The notes beneath the pieces were generated by a model. It saw nothing but the letters and a program-made list of their open reading frames with translations, searched no databases and had not been told where the DNA came from. 64,000 nucleotides of DNA from Desulfuromonas sp. AOP6 (GTDB lineage Bacteria; Desulfobacterota; Desulfuromonadia; Desulfuromonadales; SZUA-540): the NCBI RefSeq assembly GCF_009731355.2, contig NZ_AP022810.1, positions 2,880,001-2,944,000 on the forward strand, in the 5' to 3' direction. Of the stretch, positions 17,078 through 25,869 are shown in pieces (positions within the stretch are counted from its first letter, which is position 1; each line of letters opens with the position of its first letter). A program made the position numbers and the translations under genes.

Positions 17078-17575
17078 TCAGCTGAAGAGGTTATCAATGT
17101 CATCGTCGGTGATTTCGGCAAAGGGACTCTGGAAATCGCCACTGGATTCCATCTCCTCTGCCTTCTTTTCCAGGTCCTGAAAAATATCACCTAACTCATC
17201 ACTGGACTTTTTGACGCGGAGACGAACCAGCCCCAGTGAACTGCGCTGGTCGAAAATCACGACCAGAATAACCCTTCCGGCCACAATGGAGATATGCAGA
17301 TTATCTTTTTCGCCCTCGTGAAAAAGAATAGAGAACTCCTTCTCGCCGATGAGCTTGGCCAATCCGCCCGTCGCTGCAATATTCCCGGCGGTCAAAGAGG
17401 CCAGACTGGTGGTGTCCAGGTGCTCCGTCTCGCCGACGGCGGTGATTAACTGGCCATTTTTATCAACCAGAAAAATAACCTTGGCGTTGGCTTCACGCAG
17501 CAGCTTTTCAATCGTTGCATTGATTCTTTTCAATTCCTCATCATACATGACGAGCGATGATTGTGGGCCAAACAT
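17078..17575 (-). CDS. mglB: MglB-type roadblock/LC7 GTPase-activating protein
   Basis: A 165-residue roadblock/LC7-domain protein, the GTPase-activating partner of MglA. The domain spans residues about 8-120 (YDEELKRINATIEKLL, VIFLVDKNGQLITAVGE, LISTLTAGNI-like, ILFHEGEKDNLHISIV), followed by an acidic helical tail ending in DDDIDNLFS. The start at 17575 is chosen for AAGGAGC six bases upstream; a longer frame to 17641 begins with sequence unlike the family. It is first in a two-gene unit with mglA. Confidence 0.9.
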   Translation of the reverse strand: MFGPQSSLVMYDEELKRINATIEKLLREANAKVIFLVDKNGQLITAVGETEHLDTTSLASLTAGNIAATGGLAKLIGEKEFSILFHEGEKDNLHISIVAGRVILVVIFDQRSSLGLVRLRVKKSSDELGDIFQDLEKKAEEMESSGDFQSPFAEITDDDIDNLFS

Positions 17576-17695
17576 GCCAATGCTCCTTGATAAGGTTTGC
17601 GCACCAGCGCATTTTATAACATCTATACCCTTAACTATCAAGGTCTTTTAATGACTTAGACAGAGGAAGCCGTGCCTCGAAATCACGAAAAATGC

Positions 17696-17732
17696 AAAAA
17701 AAAACTCCCGGCAGTTTCCTGCCGGGAGTTTT
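17696..17732 (-). terminator. Terminator of the pyruvate:ferredoxin oxidoreductase gene
   Basis: Stem CTCCCGGCAG / CTGCCGGGAG with a four-base loop, T-tract on both strands. It lies 19 bases after the stop of the gene at 17751-21332 and before mglB, insulating the two units. Confidence 0.9.
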
Positions 17733-17750
17733 AAATTACCGAGTTATACC

Positions 17751-20700
17751 TCAGTCTTTTGTGCCGCAATCAACCTGCATTTCAGCCAGCTTTTTGTAGA
17801 GATCGTAGCGAGCGGCTGTTTCCCTGTTGGCCTGCTTCATCAGCCGAGCAGCCACTTCAGGCTCTGCCTTCTGCAACACCTTCCAGCGATTTTCCCCTGA
17901 GGCGAACTCCTCAAAGGTGATGCTGGGCTCCTTGCTGTCAAGTTGCAGCGGGTTCTTGCCTTGGTCGGCCAGGCGCGGGTCATAGCGGAAGAGTGGCCAA
18001 TGACCGGAGTTAACGGCCTTTTTGCACTCATCAACGGCGGTCGTCATATTGATGCCGTGGGCGATACAGTGGCTGTAGGCAAGGATAAGGGAAGGTCCGT
18101 CATAGGAATCAGCTTCCAGCATGGCCTTGACAACCTGCGCGGGATTGGCCAGGGAGACCTTGGCGACGTAGATGTTGCCGTAAGTCATGGCGATCATACC
18201 GAGGTCTTTCTTCGGCATGCGCTTGCCGCCGGCGGCAAACTGAGCCACGGCGCCCAGAGGTGTTGCCTTGGAGGCCTGGCCACCGGTGTTGGAGTAAACC
18301 TCGGTATCGAGAACCAGTACGTTTACGTTCTCACCAGAGGCGAGGACGTGGTCGAGGCCGCCGTAGCCGATGTCGTAAGCCCAGCCGTCGCCGCCATGAA
18401 TCCAGACGGACTTCTTGACCAGGTAATCGGCCACGGACAACAGGTTTTTGCTGTCCGCGTCAGGGCACTTCTCCAGAGATTTCTTCAGCTTGGCGACACG
18501 GACGCGTTGCGCCTCGATCTCCTCCTGATTTGTCTGCGGCGCTTCTTTGATCTCCTTCATCAGAGGGAGACTTTCCTTGCACCCTTTGCAGTCACAAGAG
18601 GACAGCTTATCGACAAGCTCAAGAGCATATTCAGTAAACTTGTCGATGGTCAGACGGAAGCCAAAACCAAACTCGGCGTTGTCCTCGAACAGAGAGTTGC
18701 TCCAGGCCGGACCGAGACCGTCCTTGCGCTTGCTCCAAGGCGTCGTCGGCAGATTTCCGCCGTAGATGGACGAACAACCCGTGGCGTTGGCGACAACCAT
18801 GCGATCGCCGAACAGCTGGGAACAGAGCTTGACGAAAGGCGTCTCGCCACAGCCCGCGCAGGCACCGGAGAACTCGAACATCGGTGGCAACAACTGGCTG
18901 CCCTTCACAGAAGCCCGATTGAACAGCGCCGGATCGGTGTCGGGAAGACCAAGGAAGAACTCGAAATTTTCGCGTTCTGTTTCACGCAGGGCGACCTGCT
19001 CAGCCATATTGATGGCTTTGTGGCCTTCTTTAGTCTTGCTCTTGGCGGGGCAGTTGTACACACAGGCGCCGCAACCGGTACAATCTTCGACCGCTACCTG
19101 CAGGGTAAACTTCTTTCCTTCCACATCCTTGCCTTTGGCATCGCACGACTTGAACGTCTTGGGAGCACCCTTGAGGTCACTCTCGTTGTAGATCTTCATG
19201 CGGATAGTCGCATGCGGACAGACAAAAGAGCAGATGCCGCACTGGATGCACAGCTCCTCATCCCAGGTCGGCACAGAGACAGCGATATTGCGCTTTTCGA
19301 ACATAGCCGTGGCCGTGGGGAAAGTACCATCGGCGGGCATGGCGGATATGGGCAGTTTGTCACCCAAACCATCGATGATGGGGCCGAGGGTTTTCTGCAC
19401 AGACTCTGGAGTACCGGCCCACTTGCCAATCTGCATCTCGATGGTGCTGTCGGCCTTGGCGGGAACCTTCACTTCCTCGACGTTTTTGGCGCCGGCATCG
19501 GCCGCCTCGTAGTTCATCTTGACGACCTTCTCGCCCGCCTTGCCATAAGACTTGTCAATGGCGTCCTTGATTTCCTTGAGGGCCAGATCGAAATCGATGA
19601 TGCCGGAAATCTTGAAGAAGGCCGACTGCATGATGACATTGATGCGGGGTCCGAGACCGATCTTGTTCCCCAGGTGAACACCGTCAATCACATAGAACTT
19701 GAGCTTTTTGTCGATGATCTGCTGCTGCACCTGTTTGGGCAGATGGCCCCAGACCTCATCCTTGCCGTAGGGGCTGTTGAGCAGGAAGGTCGCCCCCTGC
19801 TTGGCGCGGCCGAGCATGTCGTACTTTTCGAGGAAAGAGAAGTTGTGGCAGGCGACAAAATCGGCGCTGTCGATCAGGTAGGTGCTGCGAATGCCCTCTT
19901 TGCCGAAGCGCAGATGGCTGGTAGTCATGCTGCCGGCCTTCTTGGAGTCATAGACGAAGTAGGCCTGCGCGTTGTTGTCCGTATTTTCGCCGATGATCTT
20001 GATGGAGTTCTTGTTGGCGCCGACGGTGCCGTCGGAACCGAGACCGTAGAACATGGCGGCATAGACGTTCTGGGGCACCTTGAAACTCGGATCGAAATCG
20101 AGACTCTTGCCGGTAACGTCGTCCTTGATGCCGACCACGAAGTGATTCATCGGCTTGGCGGCACCGAGATTGTCGTAAACGGCCTTGGCCATGGCGGGGG
20201 TGAATTCGTAGGAGCCGAGACCGTAACGGCCGCCGACGATGGTCGGATAGCCGTCGAAGGAGAAGGTTCCCTCGGACATGGCCTCACCGATGGCGGTCCG
20301 CACGTTGTGGTACAGAGGCTCGCCCATGGAGCCGGGCTCTTTGGTGCGGTCGAGAACGGCGATTTTTTTGACCGTCTTGGGCAGAGCCTTGACGAAAGCT
20401 TCTGTCAGATAAGGGAGGAAGAGGCGCACTTTGAGCAGGCCGACCTTTTCACCCTTGGCCGTGAGATGTTCGACCAGCTCATGGATGGTCTCGCAGGAAG
20501 AACCCATGGCCACGATGACCCGCTCGGCGTCAGGAGCGCCGACATAATCAAACAGATTATACTGGCGACCGGTCAGCTTGGCGAATTTGTCCATCTGGGC
20601 CTGAACGATGCCGGGCACCTTGTCATAGTAGGAATTGACCGTCTCACGCCCCTGGAAGTACACGTCGGGGTTCTGGGCAGTGCCACGCAGAACCGGATGA

Positions 20701-21332
20701 TCGGGCGAAAGGCCGCGCGCGCGGTGAGCACGCACCAGTTCGTCATCGATCATGGCCTTCATGTCGTCCATGGACAGGGCTTCCACCTTCTGGATTTCGT
20801 GCGAGGTGCGGAAGCCGTCGAAGAAGTGCAGGAAGGGGATGCGCGACTCGAGGGTGGCGGCCTGGGCGATCAGGGCAAAGTCCATGACCTCCTGGGGATT
20901 GTTGGAGCACAGAAACGCCCAACCGGTGGAGCGGCAGGTCATGACGTCAGAATGATCGCCAAAAATCGACAGGGCCTGCGCGGCAATGGCGCGGGCGGAC
21001 ACATGGAAGACCGTCGGCGTCAATTCGCCGGCAATCTTGAACATGTTGGGGATCATCAGGAGCAGCCCCTGAGAGGCGGTGAAGGTGGTGGTCAGGGCGC
21101 CGGCCTGCAGGGCACCGTGAACAGCACCGGCAGCGCCACCCTCGGACTGCATTTCGACGACCTTGGGAATCGTACCCCAGATGTTTTTTTCACCCAGGGC
21201 GCTTTTAGCGTCGGAGATCTCACCCATGACCGATGAAGGCGTAATGGGATAGATGGCGATAACCTCGTTGGTTGCATGGGCTACATGCGCCGCCGCGGTA
21301 TTGCCGTCAATATTTACCATAGTGCGCGACAT
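17751..21332 (-). CDS. nifJ: Pyruvate:ferredoxin (flavodoxin) oxidoreductase
   Basis: A 1193-residue homodimer-type PFOR that converts pyruvate and CoA to acetyl-CoA and CO2, reducing ferredoxin. All domains are fused in order: N-terminal thiamine-interacting domain (YPITPSSVMGE near 28), gamma-type domain, two [4Fe-4S] ferredoxin clusters (CIQCGICSFVC near 690, CTGCGACVYNC near 750), CAGCGETP with the proximal-cluster cysteines, and the TPP-binding site GDGWAYDIGYGG near 975. AGGAGG precedes the ATG. It is a single-gene unit with its own terminator. It could supply ferredoxin to nitrogenase and, run backwards, fix CO2 from acetyl-CoA; the direction cannot be told from sequence. Confidence 0.95.
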   Translation of the reverse strand: MSRTMVNIDGNTAAAHVAHATNEVIAIYPITPSSVMGEISDAKSALGEKNIWGTIPKVVEMQSEGGAAGAVHGALQAGALTTTFTASQGLLLMIPNMFKIAGELTPTVFHVSARAIAAQALSIFGDHSDVMTCRSTGWAFLCSNNPQEVMDFALIAQAATLESRIPFLHFFDGFRTSHEIQKVEALSMDDMKAMIDDELVRAHRARGLSPDHPVLRGTAQNPDVYFQGRETVNSYYDKVPGIVQAQMDKFAKLTGRQYNLFDYVGAPDAERVIVAMGSSCETIHELVEHLTAKGEKVGLLKVRLFLPYLTEAFVKALPKTVKKIAVLDRTKEPGSMGEPLYHNVRTAIGEAMSEGTFSFDGYPTIVGGRYGLGSYEFTPAMAKAVYDNLGAAKPMNHFVVGIKDDVTGKSLDFDPSFKVPQNVYAAMFYGLGSDGTVGANKNSIKIIGENTDNNAQAYFVYDSKKAGSMTTSHLRFGKEGIRSTYLIDSADFVACHNFSFLEKYDMLGRAKQGATFLLNSPYGKDEVWGHLPKQVQQQIIDKKLKFYVIDGVHLGNKIGLGPRINVIMQSAFFKISGIIDFDLALKEIKDAIDKSYGKAGEKVVKMNYEAADAGAKNVEEVKVPAKADSTIEMQIGKWAGTPESVQKTLGPIIDGLGDKLPISAMPADGTFPTATAMFEKRNIAVSVPTWDEELCIQCGICSFVCPHATIRMKIYNESDLKGAPKTFKSCDAKGKDVEGKKFTLQVAVEDCTGCGACVYNCPAKSKTKEGHKAINMAEQVALRETERENFEFFLGLPDTDPALFNRASVKGSQLLPPMFEFSGACAGCGETPFVKLCSQLFGDRMVVANATGCSSIYGGNLPTTPWSKRKDGLGPAWSNSLFEDNAEFGFGFRLTIDKFTEYALELVDKLSSCDCKGCKESLPLMKEIKEAPQTNQEEIEAQRVRVAKLKKSLEKCPDADSKNLLSVADYLVKKSVWIHGGDGWAYDIGYGGLDHVLASGENVNVLVLDTEVYSNTGGQASKATPLGAVAQFAAGGKRMPKKDLGMIAMTYGNIYVAKVSLANPAQVVKAMLEADSYDGPSLILAYSHCIAHGINMTTAVDECKKAVNSGHWPLFRYDPRLADQGKNPLQLDSKEPSITFEEFASGENRWKVLQKAEPEVAARLMKQANRETAARYDLYKKLAEMQVDCGTKD

Positions 21333-21513
21333 GAACTCCTCCTTTTGCGTGTTAATGAATCTGTACCCGACGCTCCCTGGCCGCAGGTTAAAAAGAACCA
21401 GGCCAACAGAGGAACTACCGGCTTTTCACAAACTTTCCACCCAAATGACCCGAAACGCCAAGACGCTTCGAAAAACTGTAACAGTATAGCAAAAGATCAG
21501 ACAAGAGCAGGAG

Positions 21514-22113
21514 CTAAAGATCCCGGCGGCCTTCTACGGCCCGGTTCACCGTCGCCTCATCGATATACTCAAGGTCGCTCCCCATGGGGATACCATGGGC
21601 CAGCCTGGTAACCCTGATGCCCAATGGAGAAATCTGTCGGGCCAGATACAGCGCCGTCGTTTCTCCTTCCACCGAAAAATTGGTGGCAATCATGACCTCT
21701 TTGACCGATTCCCCTTGCAGGCGACTCAGGAGCTCTTCAATCTTCAGGTCTTCCGGCCCCACGCCTTCAAGCGGCGAGAGAGCACCATGCAGAACGTGAT
21801 AGCGGCCGCGAAAGGAACGACTGCGCTCGATGGCCATCAGGTCCTGCGGTTGCTCAACCACACAGAGCAGGGATTCATCGCGCCCCGGATCTGTGCAGAT
21901 GGGGCAGGGATCCTCTTCCGTTACGCCAAAACAGCGGGAGCAGAAACGAATTTTCTGTTTCAGCTCCCGGATGGCATCGGCAAGGGCCTCGGACTCCGAA
22001 ACGGGCTGGCGTAGAACATGAAAAGCCAGGCGAACAGCGGTCTTCTGACCTATTCCTGGCAACTTGGCCAATTCCGCGACGAGCCGGGTGAAAGACGGGG
22101 TGGAGTTTAGCAT
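21514..22113 (-). CDS. recR: Recombination mediator RecR
   Basis: A 199-residue RecR: helix-hairpin-helix LAKLPGIGQKTAVRLAFH, four-cysteine zinc finger CSRC...CPIC near 58-74, Toprim domain (LLCVVEQPQDLMAIERS, TNFSVEGETTALYLAR), and C-terminal VTRLAHGIPMGSDLEYID. It acts with RecF/RecO to load RecA at gaps. It follows ybaB and dnaX in the order dnaX-ybaB-recR, which is conserved widely in bacteria. Confidence 0.97.
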   Translation of the reverse strand: MLNSTPSFTRLVAELAKLPGIGQKTAVRLAFHVLRQPVSESEALADAIRELKQKIRFCSRCFGVTEEDPCPICTDPGRDESLLCVVEQPQDLMAIERSRSFRGRYHVLHGALSPLEGVGPEDLKIEELLSRLQGESVKEVMIATNFSVEGETTALYLARQISPLGIRVTRLAHGIPMGSDLEYIDEATVNRAVEGRRDL

Positions 22114-22209
22114 GGGAATCTACAAAAATCCAATAATTTAAAATGGTGTTTTATTTTTTTAACAACACAAAAATTATATTTATCGAGGGTTAAAGCCAGC
22201 CGCCTGCCC

Positions 22210-22524
22210 TTAAAACAAACCGGGAATATTCATGCCTCCGGTAATCTTGGACATTTCCTCTTGCATCATGTCCTGGCTCTTCTTGATCGCCTCATTGACG
22301 GCGGCGACCACCAGATCCTGAAGCATCTCGATGTCTTCGGGGTCGACAACGCCCTGATCGATTTTAAGGGAGATCAACTGCTGCTTGCCGTTGACAACAG
22401 CGGTGACCATGCCGCCACCGGCCGATGCCTCAACCTCGCGCTGAGCCAATTCCTCCTGCATGCGGGCCATCTTCTGCTGCATCATCTGGGCCTGCTTCAT
22501 GATATTTCCGAGACCTTTTGACAT
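22210..22524 (-). CDS. ybaB: YbaB/EbfC-family nucleoid-associated protein
   Basis: A 104-residue protein with the family pattern: coiled N-terminal helix rich in Met/Gln (MKQAQMMQQKMARMQEELAQREVEASAGGGMVTAVVNGKQ) and C-terminal helix ending in GGMNIPGLF. It forms dimers that bind DNA. GGAGGAT precedes the ATG. It sits between dnaX and recR. Confidence 0.95.
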   Translation of the reverse strand: MSKGLGNIMKQAQMMQQKMARMQEELAQREVEASAGGGMVTAVVNGKQQLISLKIDQGVVDPEDIEMLQDLVVAAVNEAIKKSQDMMQEEMSKITGGMNIPGLF

Positions 22525-22603
22525 GACGAATATCCTCCTTGTAATGAATCGCGGGTGCGAATAGTGTGGTGATTAATTTCCTGCAAAGAGATAGGCCAGA
22601 CGC

Positions 22604-24268
22604 CTACACAAAACCCTTATCGATGGGCTTTACCTCGCTGACCTTGCCTTCGAAGATCTCAACAGCCGCCTTGATCATGGGGTGCGCCAGAGCGTCGTTG
22701 CGCAGACGGTTTTTGCGGTCGGATTCCTGAGCCTGACGCTCCTGAACCAAAGAGGGTGGTGCCTTTTTTTCGCCGGCAACGGGGGATAGTTTGATGGTGA
22801 CAGGTTGGGCGAAATATTCACTGGCAAGGGTCGTGATCACCTCAAGCGTTTCCGGATCACGGACCTGTTCAAACATGAAGGAGGCGGCCACATAGCCGAT
22901 TTCAAGAACGGGAAGCTCCAGGCGCAGGAGGCTGCCATTTTCAAGCAGAGTCGCGATCAGGGGGCGACGGGCACGGACATGCTCAACCAGCCCCTGCCAC
23001 CCTCCCGGCGCTGAGGCCTGAGGAGCCGGGGCTTCAGCCTTTTTTGGCAACTCCTCCGGAACCGGCGCTGGGCGCTCTGGCTTCTCAGGAGTCGGTCGGG
23101 GAGGGGTTTGTGGCAGTCCGCTGGCAAGCAGACGCTCAAGGTCCTCGATCTTGCGTACCAGGGCTGCCACGCTCTTGACCTGCGGCATGTGAGCCAGACG
23201 AACCAGGGCCATCTCTAGGATCAACTTGGGATAAGCCGCCGTGGCCAGCTCCGCTTCGGTGCGGATGAGAATGGTCAGAATACGCTGCAGCTCTTCAAGT
23301 TCGCAATCTCCAGCCAGCCCCCGGAGTTCCTGCAGTTCGCTGGAAGTCACCTGCAAGAGCTCACCAGGCTCCTCAACCACCGCGATAAGCACCAGGGATC
23401 GGAGAGTCTCCACCAGCTCCTGACAGAATTGCCGAAAAGAATGGCCCAGATTGTCCACCTGCCGGACAACTTCGAGAACCCGGTGGCCATCCCGGCCCAG
23501 CACGCCCGAGACCGCATCCATAAGAAGACGGCGGTCGACCATGCCGAGAATCCCGAGAACATCCTGGTCTGCTACCTCCATGCCACAAAAGGCGACAATC
23601 TGATCGAGAGCCGACAGCGAATCACGCATGCTGCCTTCCCCCTGGCGCGCCACCAGCCCGAGAGCCTTGTCTGACATCCCGATCCCCTCCGCGTCGACAA
23701 TCTCGCGCAGGCGCTCAGCCACTTTCGGCTGAGAGATTTTCCGAAAATCGAAACGCTGGCAGCGGGAGAGAATGGTAATGGGTATTTTATGGGGTTCGGT
23801 CGTGGCAAAGATGAACTTGGCATGCTCGGGCGGCTCTTCAAGCGTTTTCAACAGGGCGTTAAAAGCATTGATGGAGAGCATGTGGACTTCGTCGATGATG
23901 AAAATCTTGTAGCGGGAGCGAGAAGGCAGGTAGCGGATATTTTCGCGCAGGGCGCGAATATCGTCGACGCCCGTATTGGAGGCCCCGTCGATTTCCAAAA
24001 CATCGACACCCTGTCCGCTGGTGATTTCGACACAGGAAGGACACTGGTTGCAGGGAGTTTCAGTCGGCCCCTCAGCGCAGTTGAGCGCCTTGGCCAAAAT
24101 GCGCGCAGCCGAGGTTTTGCCAACACCGCGGGCGCCAGTAAACAGAAAAGCATGATGAACGCGGCCGGAATGTATGGCGTTGGCCAGAGTGCGACTGACA
24201 TGCTCCTGCCCAACCAGGTCAGAAAAGCTCTGGGGTCGCCATTTGCGAGCCAGTACCAGGTAAGACAT
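22604..24268 (-). CDS. dnaX: DNA polymerase III subunit gamma/tau
   Basis: A 554-residue clamp-loader ATPase. Visible are Walker A TGARGVGKTSAARIL near 44-58, a four-cysteine zinc module (CAEG...CNQCPSC), Walker B FIIDEVHML, the sensor 1 region FATTEPHKIP and RCQRFDFRK. The C-terminal third after a Pro-rich hinge is the tau-specific part. At codons 409-410 the slippery A-AAA-AAG, a GGAGGAG upstream and a stem downstream suggest that a 411-residue gamma form is made by -1 frameshifting, as in E. coli. It is first of dnaX-ybaB-recR, just downstream of the SRP RNA gene. Confidence 0.96.
   Translation of the reverse strand: MSYLVLARKWRPQSFSDLVGQEHVSRTLANAIHSGRVHHAFLFTGARGVGKTSAARILAKALNCAEGPTETPCNQCPSCVEITSGQGVDVLEIDGASNTGVDDIRALRENIRYLPSRSRYKIFIIDEVHMLSINAFNALLKTLEEPPEHAKFIFATTEPHKIPITILSRCQRFDFRKISQPKVAERLREIVDAEGIGMSDKALGLVARQGEGSMRDSLSALDQIVAFCGMEVADQDVLGILGMVDRRLLMDAVSGVLGRDGHRVLEVVRQVDNLGHSFRQFCQELVETLRSLVLIAVVEEPGELLQVTSSELQELRGLAGDCELEELQRILTILIRTEAELATAAYPKLILEMALVRLAHMPQVKSVAALVRKIEDLERLLASGLPQTPPRPTPEKPERPAPVPEELPKKAEAPAPQASAPGGWQGLVEHVRARRPLIATLLENGSLLRLELPVLEIGYVAASFMFEQVRDPETLEVITTLASEYFAQPVTIKLSPVAGEKKAPPSLVQERQAQESDRKNRLRNDALAHPMIKAAVEIFEGKVSEVKPIDKGFV
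23004..23057 (-). promoter_or_regulatory. Candidate -1 ribosomal frameshift signal in dnaX
   Basis: On the minus strand in order: Shine-Dalgarno-like GGAGGAG (23057-23051), five bases, heptamer AAAAAAG (23045-23039) in the A-AAA-AAG phase, then a stem CCCGGC (23030-23025) / GCCGGG (23009-23004). A one-base backward slip gives GGC then the stop TGA at once. The E. coli dnaX signal has the same three parts and also stops one codon after the slip. Confidence 0.7.
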
Positions 24269-24338
24269 GAGGGATCAGATCTCCGATAAGAGGGGAGAAA
24301 GGAGAGAGCAGAAACGCCGGTGGGATTTGCCGGCACAA

Positions 24339-24444
24339 GTGACAGCCAGGCACCCCCGCGGCACACGGCTGAGGTCGTTGCCGCTGCTCCCTTCCGGGCC
24401 TGACGGGGTTGGCGACCGTCCGTTGCGCGGGACCCGGCTGTCAC
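24339..24444 (-). ncRNA. ffs: Signal recognition particle RNA (small, 4.5S type)
   Basis: A roughly 106-nt RNA whose ends pair (GTGACAGCC with GGCTGTCAC). The apical domain has the conserved GTCAGGCCCGGAAGGGAGCAGC, close to E. coli 4.5S RNA GGTCAGGTCCGGAAGGAAGCAGCC, which binds Ffh. It lies just upstream of dnaX on the same strand. Exact ends are estimated from the terminal helix. Confidence 0.92.
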
Positions 24445-24497
24445 TTCTAACGGCAATAGGAGGTAGTAGAGGAATCCGCAGGACTATTTTCTGCAGC

Positions 24498-25055
<558 letters not shown>

Positions 25056-25066
25056 GCGGAAAACGA

Positions 25067-25095
25067 AGATTACACAAATGGCTCGGCCCTGTAAA
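25067..25095 (-). promoter_or_regulatory. Promoter of tRNA-Ser
   Basis: On the minus strand TTTACA (25095-25090), 17 bases, TAATCT (25072-25067), placing the start just before the tRNA. Confidence 0.6.
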
Positions 25096-25233
25096 GCATT
25101 TTTTTCCCTGCTGTTGACAGCATTTTCCCCTGCCTGAAAGGCAAAAAAGCGCCAAAATATCCCAGCCTCTATTGCATTCCCTTTTGGCAATGCTACTGTC
25201 AAAGAACAATGCCATTTTAAGGAGCGCTATTTT

Positions 25234-25422
25234 ATGATGATTCGCGTCATCTACCATGATGGCCGTCAGGATGTCGTCAACAGCAGAGAATTGGACGGAT
25301 TGATCGCCAGCGGGAAAATCCATCAATTTCTTCGTCAATCCGGCTGGGTCATGCCTGGGTATGATCCCATCCGACGGATGACGCAAACCATCAAGCAGGA
25401 AGATCCCCGCCGATCACCCTGA
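25234..25422 (+). CDS. Small conserved-type protein of unknown function
   Basis: A 62-residue protein starting MMIRVIYHDGRQDVVNSRELDGLIASGKIHQFLRQSGWV. It resembles a small uncharacterised family seen in Geobacter relatives (short proteins with IRVIY-DG, a LD-LI-SGKI middle and a GWV-G-DP-R end); this is from memory and unchecked. AAGGAG lies nine bases before the first ATG. It stands alone, divergent from the tRNA-Ser and followed by a shared terminator. No membrane segment, cysteine or signal peptide is seen. Confidence 0.75.
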   Translation: MMIRVIYHDGRQDVVNSRELDGLIASGKIHQFLRQSGWVMPGYDPIRRMTQTIKQEDPRRSP

Positions 25423-25456
25423 TTCGAGGTACCCCAAACCGGCTTTCAGCATTCAG

Positions 25457-25500
25457 AAAAAAACATCCCGCCAGGCAGCAGCCGAACGGGATGTTTTATG
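25457..25500. terminator. Bidirectional terminator
   Basis: Stem AAAACATCCCG / CGGGATGTTTT with a loop of about 16 bases and A/T-runs on both sides. It lies between the small gene at 25234 and tatA on the opposite strand and can serve both. Confidence 0.8.
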
Positions 25501-25528
25501 GATAAGCGAAAATAAAAAATAGAGGCGT

Positions 25529-25723
25529 TCAGTCTTCCTTCTTGTCGTCGGATATTTTTTTCTTCTCGTCCTCTTGCTCTTCGTTCTCTTCCTTGATTCC
25601 CTGCTTGAAGTTACGCAGACCTTTTCCCAGAGCGCCGCCGACCTGCGGCAACTTTCCAGCGCCGAAAATGATGAGCACCAATGCAAGAATGATGAGCAGT
25701 TCCTGAGTTCCGAGACCGAACAT
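25529..25723 (-). CDS. tatA: Sec-independent (Tat) translocase protein TatA
   Basis: A 64-residue TatA/E protein: [40 protein letters not shown] has the membrane segment (residues 8-21), the FGAGKLP hinge and the amphipathic helix, then a charged Glu/Lys tail. It forms the pore for folded, often cofactor-bearing exported proteins. No tatB or tatC lies nearby, so they must be elsewhere. Confidence 0.93.
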   Translation of the reverse strand: MFGLGTQELLIILALVLIIFGAGKLPQVGGALGKGLRNFKQGIKEENEEQEDEKKKISDDKKED

Positions 25724-25812
25724 GGTTTAGAATTCTCCTCTATGGGGTGTTTCAGTGAAGCATACACTCCTTGCGGATAAAGCTCAACAGCCATTTATCG
25801 CGTCACCTTCTA

Positions 25813-25845
25813 CGATAAAAAGGGCCGGCATCGCTGCCGGCCCTT
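25813..25845 (-). terminator. Terminator of the porin gene
   Basis: Stem AAGGGCCGGCA / TGCCGGCCCTT with a four-base loop; on the minus strand a T-run follows. It is 24 bases past the porin stop. Confidence 0.85.
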
Positions 25846-25869
25846 CGAGGTGGTGCTTTCAAGTTCGTA

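Noticed and set aside
17943-21236. A 1097-codon open frame opposite the PFOR gene
   Set aside because: It mirrors a fully conserved PFOR on the other strand. Its translation has no recognisable domain and it has no ribosome binding site; GC-rich genes commonly leave long open antisense frames.
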